DNA of 64,000 nt from Porticoccaceae bacterium. GTDB taxonomy: Bacteria > Pseudomonadota > Gammaproteobacteria > Pseudomonadales > Porticoccaceae. The notes beneath the pieces were generated by a model. The model worked only from the letters and a program-made list of their open reading frames with translations, was not told the DNA's origin and did no database searches. Where the stretch lies: assembly GCA_029252555.1 (NCBI GenBank), contig JAQXBF010000026.1, forward strand, positions 62,001-126,000, given 5' to 3'. Position 1 is the first letter of the stretch. The number at the start of each line of letters is the position of its first letter. A program made the position numbers and the translations under genes. Below are positions 42,540 to 52,131 of the stretch, piece by piece.

Positions 42540-43561
42540 ATGAGCGATATGGTGTTGTTGACTGACAGCCTATCCCGCGAATCTTCAGCTCGAAAAGCAG
42601 GAGAAAAACGTCTAGAGGAAGTTGCGGCTGAACTCTACGAAACCTCGGCAGCACTGCAGTATCGCACTCAAATTGTGGCAGAAAAAAGTGCCACGTTGCG
42701 TCAGGCCAATGAGGATTTAGAGCAGCTTCGGCTGCGGCTTATGCACTCAGAGAAAATGGCAAAGGTCGGTTTATTGGTGCCAGACATTGCCGAGGAGATT
42801 GCCAATCCCTTGAGTTTTATAATAGATAATCTCAACTCTTTAGATACCTATTTTGAGCATATTTCTGAATTACTGGAACAGAAAAATACAGCTATTTATT
42901 CTCCTCAACATCCAGGTTTATTGAGAACCCCTGCAGTGCGAAAAATCACAAAATTCAAGAAACAGATTAATTTTAATTTTATTAAAAAAGACATTAACAG
43001 CTTACTTGTGATTCTATGGAAGGGCTCGGTCGGGTGCAAAAACTGGTTGAAGATCTGACTGAATTTTCTTCCACTGAGCGGCGTGAAATTGTCGAGGAAG
43101 ATATTAATGACTTGCTGGATAGGGCGCTTAATTTAGCCTCTAATGAGTTGCGGTTTAAGGCTGAAATTGTAAAACAATACGGTACTGTGCCAAAGATGCT
43201 CTGCGATAGTAGCCAACTTATGCAGGCGTTTTTAAATCTACTATTTAATGCGGTGGAATCAATCGAATCCAAAGGCGCTATTACATTGCGAACCCGCACC
43301 CATAGTTCAATGATATGGGTTGATATAGCAGATTCAGGGCTGGGCATTAGTGATGATGATTTGGGCAAAATATTTAATCCATTCTTCACTACTAAAACCT
43401 TAGGCAATGGTAGCGGCTTGGGGTTGCATCAGGCACAGACTGTAGTTGAGGCACATTCTGGGCGGACTACGGTTATGTCTAAGTTGGGCAGGGGCACTAC
43501 TTTTAGGCTGATGTTACCCCTGGATCGCTTCGCCGATATGACGGCAGAATCCCTAGGCTGA
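42540..43561 (+). pseudogene. Frameshifted histidine kinase lacking the phospho-acceptor His
   Basis: Two overlapping frames (42540-43058 and 43016-43561) together make one kinase; the shift lies at about 43003-43015. The first part is a coiled coil and a dimerisation region where the expected A-H-E-I-N-N-P box reads A-E-E-I-A-N-P, so the acceptor His is Glu. The second part is an intact-looking HATPase domain with the N box (LNLLFNAVES), DSGLGIS and GSGLGL. No transmembrane or sensor domain is present. It is probably a decaying gene or pseudokinase; a sequencing error could explain the shift but not the His loss. Its end overlaps rlmA by 9 bp. Confidence 0.8.
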
Positions 43562-44449
43562 TGAGCTATCTTTGAGGAGGTTCTTATACACCCGAACATT
43601 GAAATGCACTGGAGTTTCAAGTTGGCGGAGGCCTTTGAGATGCTTCTGCTGCTGTGGTTTTGCATGCCAGTAGTAAGGGGTCATATGCAGTAAATCCGCA
43701 ATCCCAGAGCCTTCAATACAGAGGCTATTTTGAATTTCAATTTGTTTTTCCAATATAAATTCGTGACTATTATCCAGGGCATCATAGTTGCCTTTGTGGG
43801 CTACGGTTTTATCATAGATATGAGCGGTTAAGCCCGACAGATGAGTTTCCCCTGGGCCAACCATTATCAGGGTCCCGTTAGGTTTAAGAACACGGGATGT
43901 CTCAATAGCACTTATGGGTGAGAACACTGAAATCGCGGTATCAATGCTATTGTCAAACAGTGGGATTTTAAATGCACTATCTACAGCGAGCTGGGCATTA
44001 AGTTTGCGTTTGGCCGCTAAACGCACCGCAGTTTTACTAATATCGAGCCCGACCAGTTGCAGGTTCTCATATATCTGGCGTATCTCATCTAGGTAATAGC
44101 CTTCTCCGCAACCTATATCCAAGAGTCTCTTATCCCCAGCAACCTCGGTGAGCTGTGCGATAACGCTATCGGCTAAATCCTGGTAGTAACCGGCATTTAA
44201 AAATCGCTGACGGCTGCGAATCATTTCATTGCTATCGCCGGGATTACGGCTGCGTTTATGTTGGGCCAGATGGAGATTGAGGTAGCCTTCACTTGCTAGA
44301 TCAAAGCTGTGATTATTTTCACAGCTATAGGTTCGCGTCGACTCGAGCACAACTAGCCCCAGACCACAGTTGGGGCATTTGAAACCGTTACCTGAGCAGA
44401 TGGAGAGCTTGGGTAAAAAGGTTGGGTAGCTAAAAGAAGAACTGGACAT
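43553..44449 (-). CDS. rlmA: 23S rRNA (guanine-N1)-methyltransferase RlmA-like
   Basis: A 298-residue SAM-dependent methyltransferase. The N-terminal zinc finger (CPNCGLGLV, then YSCENNHSFD) and the following SRNPGDSNEMIRSRQRFLNAGYY block are typical of RlmA, which methylates G745 of 23S rRNA. The SAM motif LLDIGCGEGYY is near residue 115. It converges on the broken kinase and lies 118 bp upstream of the fhs stop. Confidence 0.92.
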   Translation of the reverse strand: MSSSSFSYPTFLPKLSICSGNGFKCPNCGLGLVVLESTRTYSCENNHSFDLASEGYLNLHLAQHKRSRNPGDSNEMIRSRQRFLNAGYYQDLADSVIAQLTEVAGDKRLLDIGCGEGYYLDEIRQIYENLQLVGLDISKTAVRLAAKRKLNAQLAVDSAFKIPLFDNSIDTAISVFSPISAIETSRVLKPNGTLIMVGPGETHLSGLTAHIYDKTVAHKGNYDALDNSHEFILEKQIEIQNSLCIEGSGIADLLHMTPYYWHAKPQQQKHLKGLRQLETPVHFNVRVYKNLLKDSSSA

Positions 44450-44567
44450 GGGCTGCTCAAGACCGGGGACGCCAGAATTTTACTCTCAGCTTGTGGTTTG
44501 TTCCAGCTTAAAAAAAACGGGCTGGTGATAAGCCTTCCTGCCTGCGGGAATGACTGCCGCGCCCAGG

Positions 44568-46235
44568 TTAAAACAGTCCGGTGACCTCTCCATTTTTGTC
44601 CATAGCAATACTATTAGCGGCAGGTACTCTTGGTAGGCCGGGCATAGTCATAATGTCGCCACAGACCACCACAATAAAGCCCGCGCCAGCACTTAAGCGC
44701 ACTTCGCGAATCGCTACCACATGGTTGGATGGCGCGCCTTTCAGGTTAGGGTCCGTTGAAAAGCTGTACTGAGTCTTGGCTACACAGACAGGGAAGTGCC
44801 CATAGCCCTCATCCTCAAATTGACGTATTTGATCTCGAATTTTTTGGTCCGCAATAATATCGTCAGCTCGATAGAGCCTTGTGGCCACCGTTTTAATTTT
44901 ATCCCAGATGGGCATTTCGTCTGGATAGAGAGGAGCAAAGCTCGCTACACCACTATCGGCAAGAGCTGCTACCTCCTGGGCCAGCTCTTTAGTCCCTGCA
45001 CCTCCATCAGCCCAGTGAGTGCAATCGATAGCTTTAACACCATTGGCGGCAGCGATCTCTTTGATGACTGCAATTTCTGCGTCTGTATCAGACGTAAACC
45101 GATTGATACCCACTACCACAGGCACGCCAAAAGACTTCACATTCTCAATATGACGAACCAGATTACAGCAGCCGTCGCGCAGAGCAGTCAGGTCTTCTTT
45201 ATTTAGGTCTTCTTTACTGACACCGCCATGCATCTTTAACGCTCTGGTGGTGGCAACAATAACGGAGGCATCTGGATGCAGGCCAGCGGCACGGCATTTT
45301 ATATCAAAGAATTTTTCAGCGCCCAGATCGGCACCAAAGCCAGCTTCTGTCACCACATAATCGGCCATTTTCAGGCTGGTTTTGGTGGCGATGACTGAGT
45401 TACAACCGTGGGCGATATTGGCAAAAGGGCCACCATGGATAATAGCCGGATTATTTTCCAGAGTTTGCACTAAATTCGGGGCCAGAGCATCTTTGAGCAG
45501 CACAGCCATAGCCCCAGTGCCTAATATCTCGCTGGCATGAACGGGCTTATGATCTCTGGTGTAGGCAACCACGATTTTATCCAGACGATGTTTAAGGTCA
45601 TCCATATCAGAGGCCAAGCAGAAAATTGCCATCACCTCGGAGGCCACTGTAATATCGTAGCCATCTTGCCGTGGAAAGCCGTTTCCGGGGCCACCAAGGC
45701 CACAGTTAATACTTCGCAGCGCGCGGTCATTCATATCGGCCACACGCTTCCATACAATACGCCTGGCATCTATTTCAAGGCTATTGCCCCAGTGAATATG
45801 GTTATCGATAAGCGCAGATAGCAAATTGTGCGCGGCTCCAATAGCATGGAAATCGCCCGTAAAGTGCAGATTGATATCTTCCATTGGTACAACCTGAGCA
45901 TAGCCACCACCGGCAGCACCGCCTTTCATACCGAAGCAAGGGCCTAGGCTTGGTTCCCGGAGACACACCAGAGCATTCTTGCCAATGCGGTTAAGCCCAT
46001 CGGTTAGGCCCACAGAGGTAGTCGTCTTGCCTTCACCCGCAGGTGTTGGCGTAATGGCCGTCACTAGAATAAGCTTGCCATCAGGCTCATCTTTTAATGT
46101 GGCGATATGGTCGGGGTCAATTTTGGCTTTGGTCCTGCCATAGGGGATTAGCGCAGAATCTGGAATGCCAAGTTTGCTGGCAATTTCGCCTATAGGTTGG
46201 GTCTTCGCCACGCGGGCAATTTCGATATCACGCAT
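44568..46235 (-). CDS. fhs: Formate-tetrahydrofolate ligase
   Basis: A 555-residue enzyme interconverting formate, ATP and THF with 10-formyl-THF. The P-loop [11 protein letters not shown] is at residues 63-73, and the [19 protein letters not shown] block follows. In a demethylation pathway it would run backward, releasing formate and making ATP. It is divergent from the dimethylglycine-dehydrogenase-like gene across 262 bp, which suggests shared control with the betaine genes. folD is needed to connect it and is not in the window. Confidence 0.97.
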   Translation of the reverse strand: MRDIEIARVAKTQPIGEIASKLGIPDSALIPYGRTKAKIDPDHIATLKDEPDGKLILVTAITPTPAGEGKTTTSVGLTDGLNRIGKNALVCLREPSLGPCFGMKGGAAGGGYAQVVPMEDINLHFTGDFHAIGAAHNLLSALIDNHIHWGNSLEIDARRIVWKRVADMNDRALRSINCGLGGPGNGFPRQDGYDITVASEVMAIFCLASDMDDLKHRLDKIVVAYTRDHKPVHASEILGTGAMAVLLKDALAPNLVQTLENNPAIIHGGPFANIAHGCNSVIATKTSLKMADYVVTEAGFGADLGAEKFFDIKCRAAGLHPDASVIVATTRALKMHGGVSKEDLNKEDLTALRDGCCNLVRHIENVKSFGVPVVVGINRFTSDTDAEIAVIKEIAAANGVKAIDCTHWADGGAGTKELAQEVAALADSGVASFAPLYPDEMPIWDKIKTVATRLYRADDIIADQKIRDQIRQFEDEGYGHFPVCVAKTQYSFSTDPNLKGAPSNHVVAIREVRLSAGAGFIVVVCGDIMTMPGLPRVPAANSIAMDKNGEVTGLF

Positions 46236-46497
46236 CGGACAGTCTCCATGAATTTTCTAAAAACGCAGTGCTAAAAATGGTCTCTTTTAGGCTCAATGCT
46301 CATTGTTCCCCATCTTCCTTGCCCCATCAATTTTGTGGCTTTCTGAGACCGTCAGATGCTGTCTTAAAAGCGACCGTAGATCAAGCCCAGTAGGGGCTTG
46401 GAGGATGGCGCAGTCGAGTACATGCCTGTCGTAATTGCGCGTTAGTAGGATCAGATTGCTGGTTACACTGCTGCAAAGATTCCCCTAAGAGTAGGTT
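46236..46497. promoter_or_regulatory. Divergent regulatory region between fhs and the dimethylglycine dehydrogenase-like gene
   Basis: The 262-bp spacer must hold promoters in both directions. A 7-bp stem, CAAGCCC/GGGCTTG at 46382-46400 with a 5-nt loop, has no T run and could be an operator. TGCCTGT at about 46423 resembles the first half of the direct repeats before soxB. I see no glycine riboswitch core. Confidence 0.4.
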
Positions 46498-49011
46498 ATG
46501 AAAACACAGGCAAAAGTAGTGGTAGTTGGTGGCGGTGTTGTGGGTGTAAGCACCCTATATCACTTGGCGAAAAAAGGCTGGACCGACGTGGTATTGGTAG
46601 AGCGCAAAGAGCTGACCTCCGGATCGACCTGGCATGCTGCCGGTTTGTTGCCACTATTTAATATGAGCTACTCCGTGGGCAAATTACACCAGTACTCTGT
46701 GGACTTTTACCATGAGTTAGAAAAAGAGACTGAGCAGAATGTGGGCTTTAGTGTGGTCTCCAATATCCGTCTTGCGGCCAACCAAGATCGTATGGATGAG
46801 TATAGGTATTATTCTGGTGTGGCCCAGACCGTGGGTGTCAAAGTCAATTTTTTAACCCCAGAACAGGTCAAAGAAGTCTGGCCCATGGCAAATGTCGACG
46901 GCATTATCGGCGCTATCCAGCACCCGGATGATGGCTATATCCAGCCTGCCGATCTCACTCAAGCTCTGGCCAAGGGTGCCCGTTCAAGGGGTGCGGAAAT
47001 CTATCGCAATACAGCGGTTTTGGATATTGTGCAGCAGCCAGATGATAGCTGGATTGTTAAGACCGATAAGGGCGATATTCACTGTGAACATGTGGTTTCC
47101 TGTACCGGTAACTTTGCCCGAAAAACCGGCGAAATGGTTGGTTTGGATATTCCAGTTATTCCGGTAGAGCACCAGTATATTGTGACTGACCCGCATCCGG
47201 ATGTTTTGGCTCGCAAGGCCGTGGGATTGCCGGAACAAGCAGTGCTGCGGGAATCTGATGCGGGCTACTATCTACGTGAAGAAGCTGGCGGCTTTATTCT
47301 TGGCCCCTATGAAGAGGGCGCGCCCTGCTGTTATGTAGATGGCCCTAGTGATCAATCTGAGTATGAGCTATTTAATGGTGATTTGGATCGTTTGATGCCC
47401 CATATTGAAGCCTGTATGGCCCGAGTCCCAGCCTTTGCTGAGGTGGGTGTTAAGACGGTTTACAACGGCGCTATTGCCTATACCCCGGATGGTAACCCGA
47501 TTGTTGGCCCAGCCTGGGGCTTAAAAAACTTCTGGCTTAATGAAGGCCATAGTTTTGGTATTACCGCTGCAGGTGGCGCTGGTTGGCAGTTGGCAGAATG
47601 GATGGTCGATGGCGAACCTACCGTCGATATGATGGGTGTGGACCCTAGACGTTTTGGCCCCTATGCCACCCGCGGCTATCTGCGCAGTAAAAACGAAGAG
47701 GCCTATGACCATGTGTTTAAAAACCATTATCCGGATGAAGAGAGGGGTGCAGCCCGGCCCTTAAAAACCAGTCCCTGCTACGATCGCATGAAAGAGTTGG
47801 GCGCAGTTTTTGGTTCTGTCTACGGTTGGGAGCGTCCCAACTGGTTTGCTCCTCCCAGATATTCTCTGTCTGAAGATGATCTCGACAAGTCCCATACTCT
47901 GTGGAATAAAAACCATTCCAAGGCTCTTGATGACGGCCGTATTGTTGAGAAAAACTCTTTCCGTCGCTCCAACTATTTTGACTTTGTCGGTGGTGAATGC
48001 CGTCATGTAAACGAGCATGTTGGCGTATTGGATATGTCTGCGTTCTCTAAATGCACAGTGACTGGCCATGGCTCGGAAGCTTGGTTAAATAGCATTGTTG
48101 CTAATAATGTACCTAAAGCTGTGGGTCGCATTGGCCTGTGCCATATGCTCTCGCAAAATGGTGGTGTGCGCGCAGAATTTACCATCTACAAACGCGCTAG
48201 AAATAGCTATTACTTGGTGTTTGCCGGCTCTCAAGAGCGCCATGACTGGGATTACCTCACCAAACTCGCACCCCGGGATGGCTCGGTTAATCTACAGAAA
48301 ATTAGCACTCAGATGGGCGTACTGGTGCTGGCGGGGCCAAAGTCACGAGATGTACTGCAAAAGCTAACAGATACTGATCTTTGCAATGATAATTTCAAAT
48401 GGCTGACCGGCAAGCCTATCAATGTGGGTTATGCCCAGGCTGAAGCCCTGCGAGTTAATTTTGTCGGTGAGTTGGGTTGGGAGTTACACCACCCCATCGA
48501 GATGCAGAATTATATCTTCGATGAACTGATGAAGGCAGGAGCTGAGTTTAATATTAAACCCTTTGGTATTCGCGCCATGGAGAGCATGCGCATTGAGAAA
48601 TCCTATCGTTTGATTCCCCGTGAGATGTCTATCGAATACTCCGCCCTTGAGTCGGGACTGCATCGGTTTGTAAAGCTGGATAAAGACTGCGATTTTGTTG
48701 GTAAGAGGACCCTGCTAGCCTGGCAGGATAGAGGTTTTGATAACTGTTTTGCCACGTTGGAAATTCATGGGGTTACCGATGCTGATGCTCGCGGTTCTGA
48801 GGGGCTTTACTGTGAGGGTCAGCTGGTGGGTCGAGCGACCTCTGGCGGCTTTGGGTTCCGTACCAATAAGTCCTTGGCATTGGGCCTTGTAAAAACGGCC
48901 TATGGTGTCATAGGCACGGAGCTTGAGATCGAAATTCTGGGCAATCGCTACAGGGCCACAGTGATCGAAGAGTCACCATTCGATGCCGACAATAACTGCT
49001 TGCGAGCCTAG
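46498..49011 (+). CDS. Dimethylglycine/sarcosine dehydrogenase-like flavoprotein with GcvT folate domain
   Basis: An 837-residue protein. The N-terminal FAD-binding fold has VVGGGVVGVSTLY (about residues 8-20) and SGSTWHAAG, where His46 matches the His that covalently carries FAD in dimethylglycine dehydrogenase. A linker domain (about residues 390-440) leads to a C-terminal GcvT-type THF-binding domain (GELGWELHHP; RAMESMRIEKSYR). It should oxidise an N-methyl group and pass formaldehyde to THF as methylene-THF. Context (MttB upstream of dimethylglycine, soxBDAG for sarcosine) favours dimethylglycine as substrate; sarcosine is the alternative. Fhs is divergent and mttB follows at 196 bp. Confidence 0.85.
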   Translation: MKTQAKVVVVGGGVVGVSTLYHLAKKGWTDVVLVERKELTSGSTWHAAGLLPLFNMSYSVGKLHQYSVDFYHELEKETEQNVGFSVVSNIRLAANQDRMDEYRYYSGVAQTVGVKVNFLTPEQVKEVWPMANVDGIIGAIQHPDDGYIQPADLTQALAKGARSRGAEIYRNTAVLDIVQQPDDSWIVKTDKGDIHCEHVVSCTGNFARKTGEMVGLDIPVIPVEHQYIVTDPHPDVLARKAVGLPEQAVLRESDAGYYLREEAGGFILGPYEEGAPCCYVDGPSDQSEYELFNGDLDRLMPHIEACMARVPAFAEVGVKTVYNGAIAYTPDGNPIVGPAWGLKNFWLNEGHSFGITAAGGAGWQLAEWMVDGEPTVDMMGVDPRRFGPYATRGYLRSKNEEAYDHVFKNHYPDEERGAARPLKTSPCYDRMKELGAVFGSVYGWERPNWFAPPRYSLSEDDLDKSHTLWNKNHSKALDDGRIVEKNSFRRSNYFDFVGGECRHVNEHVGVLDMSAFSKCTVTGHGSEAWLNSIVANNVPKAVGRIGLCHMLSQNGGVRAEFTIYKRARNSYYLVFAGSQERHDWDYLTKLAPRDGSVNLQKISTQMGVLVLAGPKSRDVLQKLTDTDLCNDNFKWLTGKPINVGYAQAEALRVNFVGELGWELHHPIEMQNYIFDELMKAGAEFNIKPFGIRAMESMRIEKSYRLIPREMSIEYSALESGLHRFVKLDKDCDFVGKRTLLAWQDRGFDNCFATLEIHGVTDADARGSEGLYCEGQLVGRATSGGFGFRTNKSLALGLVKTAYGVIGTELEIEILGNRYRATVIEESPFDADNNCLRA

Positions 49012-49113
49012 ATTTATGCTGCGTCGTAGACTGGTACTCCTGTGTCGTAACCCCATATGCGGTGAGGGCCAAACAGGAACAGACTGCGGAAAATAATAGG
49101 GCTATTAAATGGG

Positions 49114-49205
49114 CTGAAGGCTTTTTATATACGAGGCTGAGGGCTCTTTATAAAACAAGCGAAAGGCTCTTCATTTAACAGTCGGAAGGCTCTACTGGAA
49201 GAAAA
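49114..49205 (+). repeat. Four 23-bp imperfect tandem repeats in the mttB leader
   Basis: Units start at 49114, 49137, 49160 and 49183, exactly 23 nt apart. Each has (A/G)GGCT at positions 5-9, followed by a T/A-rich tract in the first three. The fourth unit includes the GGAAG ribosome site of mttB. A partial, out-of-phase fifth copy may precede at about 49091. The regular spacing near two helical turns suggests cooperative protein binding or RNA-level control. Confidence 0.7.
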
Positions 49206-49207
49206 AT

Positions 49208-50761
49208 ATGACTGAACTAACAGGGCGAAGAAGAGCGGGGCGAGAAGCTGGTGGTCGCGAAGGCCGTCGGGCAGCCCGTGAAAATACCGTGTTGAAATCA
49301 GCGCCATTTATCGAGCGCAAAATTCCTTACCTTGAGTATCTTACTGAAGAAAATCTGCAGCTTATCGAAGCCAACGCAGATATCTTACTGGAAGAGATTG
49401 GCATTGATTTTCTCGATGATCGAGAAGCTCTGGAAATGTGGAAAGAAGCTGGGGCCGATGTGCAGGGCACCAGAGTCCATTTCCCCAAAGGCCTTTGTCG
49501 TTCAATTATTCAGGCCACCGCCCCCAGAGAATTTACCCAGCACGCTCGCAACCCAGAGCGCAATGTGATTATTGGTGGCAAGCGCACCGTATTAGTGCCA
49601 GCCTACGGTTCCCCCTTTGTCCATGATATTGATCAGGGCCGACGCTATGCCACCATTGATGACTTCCAGAATTTTGTAAAATTGGCCTATATGGCCCCGG
49701 GCATGCATCATTCCGGTGGCACTATCTGTGAGCCGGTCGATCTGCCTGTAAACAAGCGCCACTTCGACATGGTCTACAGCCATTTCAAATATAGCGACAA
49801 GCCATTAATGGGTTCGGTGACTCACCATGAGCGCGCACAGGACACAGTGGACATGGCCAAGCTGGTTTTTGGTGCTGAATTTGTTGATCAAAATTGTGTG
49901 CTGACCAGCCTTATCAATGTCAATTCACCCATGACCTACGATGCTACGATGCTGGGGTCACTCAAGGTTTATGCGCGCAACAATCAGGCCACGGTGATTT
50001 CCCCCTTTATTCTCGCCGGTGCTATGTCGCCGGTGACAACCGCTGGTACCGTTACCCAGATTCTCGCGGAGGCATTGGCTGGTATCGCCTTCACTCAGCT
50101 ATGCCGTCCAGGCGCGCCAGTTATCTTTGGTACCTTTGCCGCAGCCGTGTCTATGGCCACAGGTGCCCCGACCTTTGGTACGCCAGAGCCCAGCCAAGTA
50201 ATCTATGCCGCTGCGGCATTAGCTCGGCGTTTAGGCGTTCCTTTCCGAAGTGGTGGCGGTTTGACTGGTTCTAAATTACCCGATGCTCAGGCTGCCTATG
50301 AAGCCGCCAATACATTGCAAACCAGTGCGCTGGCCGGCGTGAATTTTATGCTTCATACCGCGGGTTGGTTAGAAGGTGGTCTGGCGATGGGTTACGAAAA
50401 ATTTATTATGGATTGCGATCAGGCTAGCATGATTGAAGTGCTGCTGTCTGGCATGGATATGTCTGAAAACGGCCAGGCTCTGGATGCTGTTCGTGAAGTG
50501 GGCCCCGGTAAACATTATCTGGGTTCTGCCCATACATTGAAAAACTTTGAAACCGCCTTCTATCGCTCAACCGTGGCTGATAACAATAGCTACGAGCAGT
50601 GGCAAGTGGATGGTTCTTTAGATACAGCCCAGCGTGCTAATGGGCTTTGGAAAAAGATGCTCAGTGAGTATCAGGCGCCGGTAATTGACCCCGCGGTTGA
50701 TGAAGCATTATTAGATTTTATGGCCCATCGTAAAGGCTCCTTTGAAGATCGAGATTATTAA
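49208..50761 (+). CDS. MttB-family corrinoid methyltransferase, non-pyrrolysine (probable glycine betaine methyltransferase)
   Basis: A 517-residue TIM-barrel protein of the trimethylamine methyltransferase superfamily. No in-frame TAG interrupts it, so it lacks the pyrrolysine of true MttB and belongs with the quaternary-amine methyltransferases (MtgB-type and relatives). It would move a methyl group from a betaine to Co(I) of the adjacent corrinoid protein. Dimethylglycine and sarcosine enzymes on both sides and GbdR-like regulators make glycine betaine the best substrate guess; proline betaine, carnitine or others are possible. The first 26 residues hold eight Arg (RRRAGREAGGREGRRAAR), an odd basic tail. 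ATG 49208 has GGAAG upstream. Confidence 0.9.
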   Translation: MTELTGRRRAGREAGGREGRRAARENTVLKSAPFIERKIPYLEYLTEENLQLIEANADILLEEIGIDFLDDREALEMWKEAGADVQGTRVHFPKGLCRSIIQATAPREFTQHARNPERNVIIGGKRTVLVPAYGSPFVHDIDQGRRYATIDDFQNFVKLAYMAPGMHHSGGTICEPVDLPVNKRHFDMVYSHFKYSDKPLMGSVTHHERAQDTVDMAKLVFGAEFVDQNCVLTSLINVNSPMTYDATMLGSLKVYARNNQATVISPFILAGAMSPVTTAGTVTQILAEALAGIAFTQLCRPGAPVIFGTFAAAVSMATGAPTFGTPEPSQVIYAAAALARRLGVPFRSGGGLTGSKLPDAQAAYEAANTLQTSALAGVNFMLHTAGWLEGGLAMGYEKFIMDCDQASMIEVLLSGMDMSENGQALDAVREVGPGKHYLGSAHTLKNFETAFYRSTVADNNSYEQWQVDGSLDTAQRANGLWKKMLSEYQAPVIDPAVDEALLDFMAHRKGSFEDRDY

Positions 50762-50788
50762 ATAAAACCTAATTGAGGGTTACATCCC

Positions 50789-51487
50789 ATGTCTGACGAA
50801 GATGATATTGTATTAGCCGAACTATCTGATGATGATCTGGTATTACAAATGCACGACGATTTGTATGACGGTTTAAAAGAAGAGATCGAGGAGGGTACGC
50901 AGATTCTTCTTGATCGCGGCTGGTCCGCAGAGAAGGTGCTTGCCACCGCACTGGTAGATGGTATGACCATTGTAGGTATCGATTTCCGCGATGGTATTCT
51001 ATTCGTCCCTGAAGTGCTGCTCTCTGCTAACTCCATGAAAGGCGGCATGGCTATTTTAAAACCGCTGTTGGCTGAAACTGGCGCTAAGCCCGTTGGCACG
51101 ATGGTGATTGGCACAGTGAAGGGTGATATCCATGATATCGGTAAAAACCTTGTGGCCATGATGATGGAGGGGGCCGGCTTTGAAGTTCATGATATGGGCA
51201 TCAATAACTCTGTGGAAGACTATATCGCGACGTTAGAACGCCACAAACCCGATATCCTTGGTATGTCTGCGCTGCTAACCACGACCATGCCCTATATGAA
51301 AGTTGTTATTGATGCGCTGAAAGATCAGGGTCTGCGCGACAAGTATATTGTAATGGTTGGTGGGGCCCCCCTAAATGAAGAGTTTGGCACTGCTGTTGGT
51401 GCCGATGCCTATTGCCGCGATGCGGCAGATGCAGCCACCACGGCCATCCGTCTGGTTTCTGAGCGCAGATTAGAAGCGTCAGCCTGA
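50789..51487 (+). CDS. Corrinoid (B12-binding) methyl-carrier protein
   Basis: A 232-residue protein of the MtbC/MttC type. A four-helix cap domain (about residues 15-95) precedes a Rossmann B12-binding domain with DIHDIG at residues 113-118; His115 should ligate cobalt from below. The SALLTTTM and GGAPLNEEFG blocks complete the site. It would accept methyl from the MttB homolog and donate it to the pterin methyltransferase. It starts 27 bp after mttB and overlaps the DUF1638 gene by TGATG. Confidence 0.95.
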   Translation: MSDEDDIVLAELSDDDLVLQMHDDLYDGLKEEIEEGTQILLDRGWSAEKVLATALVDGMTIVGIDFRDGILFVPEVLLSANSMKGGMAILKPLLAETGAKPVGTMVIGTVKGDIHDIGKNLVAMMMEGAGFEVHDMGINNSVEDYIATLERHKPDILGMSALLTTTMPYMKVVIDALKDQGLRDKYIVMVGGAPLNEEFGTAVGADAYCRDAADAATTAIRLVSERRLEASA

Positions 51488-52119
51488 TGCCCAGTGCTGC
51501 CCCTCCGGCAAAGTTATTAGTGATTGCCTGCGGTGCACTGGCGCATGAGATTGTAAGGCTGCAAAAGCTCAACGGTTGGGGTCAGATTGATCTGCAATGT
51601 GTGGATGCCGAGTTACACAATAAACCGAAATTGATTCCGCAAAAGCTGCGTTCAGTAATAGATGAAAATCGTAGTGAGTATGAGCATATTTTTATTGGTT
51701 ACGGCGACTGTGGTACTGGCGGTGAAATTGACAGAATAATTGAACAAGAGGCTGCTAACGGCCAAACAAATATCGAGCGTTTACCTGGTGCTCATTGTTA
51801 TTCATTTTATGCAGGCGAAGAACAATTTAATCAGCTGGCTGAACAGGAATTGGGAACTTTTTACCTAACGGACTTTTTAGTTGAGCACTTTGATCGGCTG
51901 ATGGTGAAAGGTTTAAAACTGGATAAACATCCGCATTTGCGACATCAGTATTTCGCTAATTACCGGCTAGTGGTTTATTTATCCCAGCGGTTTGATTCAG
52001 GTCTAGTCAATAAAGCTAAGGCTGCAGCAGAGTATTTGGGCTTAGGGTTTAGCCATGTGCACAGTGGTTATGGCGACTTGGAAAATGGTCTGCAAAAGCA
52101 AGTTCTGAAATTTATATAG
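51487..52119 (+). CDS. DUF1638 protein
   Basis: A 210-residue protein of unknown function. Motifs visible are VIACGALAHEI at the start, LHNKPKLIP, IGYGDCGTGG and a Cys/His-containing PGAHCYSFYAG, which could make a metal or cofactor site. DUF1638 proteins are, from memory, often found next to MttB and corrinoid genes in archaea and bacteria, so a role in corrinoid loading or methyl-transfer is plausible. Its start overlaps the corrinoid protein stop, implying coupled translation. No function should be assigned yet. Confidence 0.8.
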   Translation: MPSAAPPAKLLVIACGALAHEIVRLQKLNGWGQIDLQCVDAELHNKPKLIPQKLRSVIDENRSEYEHIFIGYGDCGTGGEIDRIIEQEAANGQTNIERLPGAHCYSFYAGEEQFNQLAEQELGTFYLTDFLVEHFDRLMVKGLKLDKHPHLRHQYFANYRLVVYLSQRFDSGLVNKAKAAAEYLGLGFSHVHSGYGDLENGLQKQVLKFI

Positions 52120-52131
52120 GCGAGTAACCCT

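Noticed and set aside
24878-46235. Functional grouping of complex I with the betaine island
   Set aside because: The nuo operon is a standard housekeeping set, and seven unrelated genes or gene remnants separate it from the C1 genes. Proximity alone is not evidence.
46236-46497. Glycine riboswitch upstream of the dimethylglycine-dehydrogenase-like gene
   Set aside because: The tandem aptamer cores are not present; only one short hairpin is seen.
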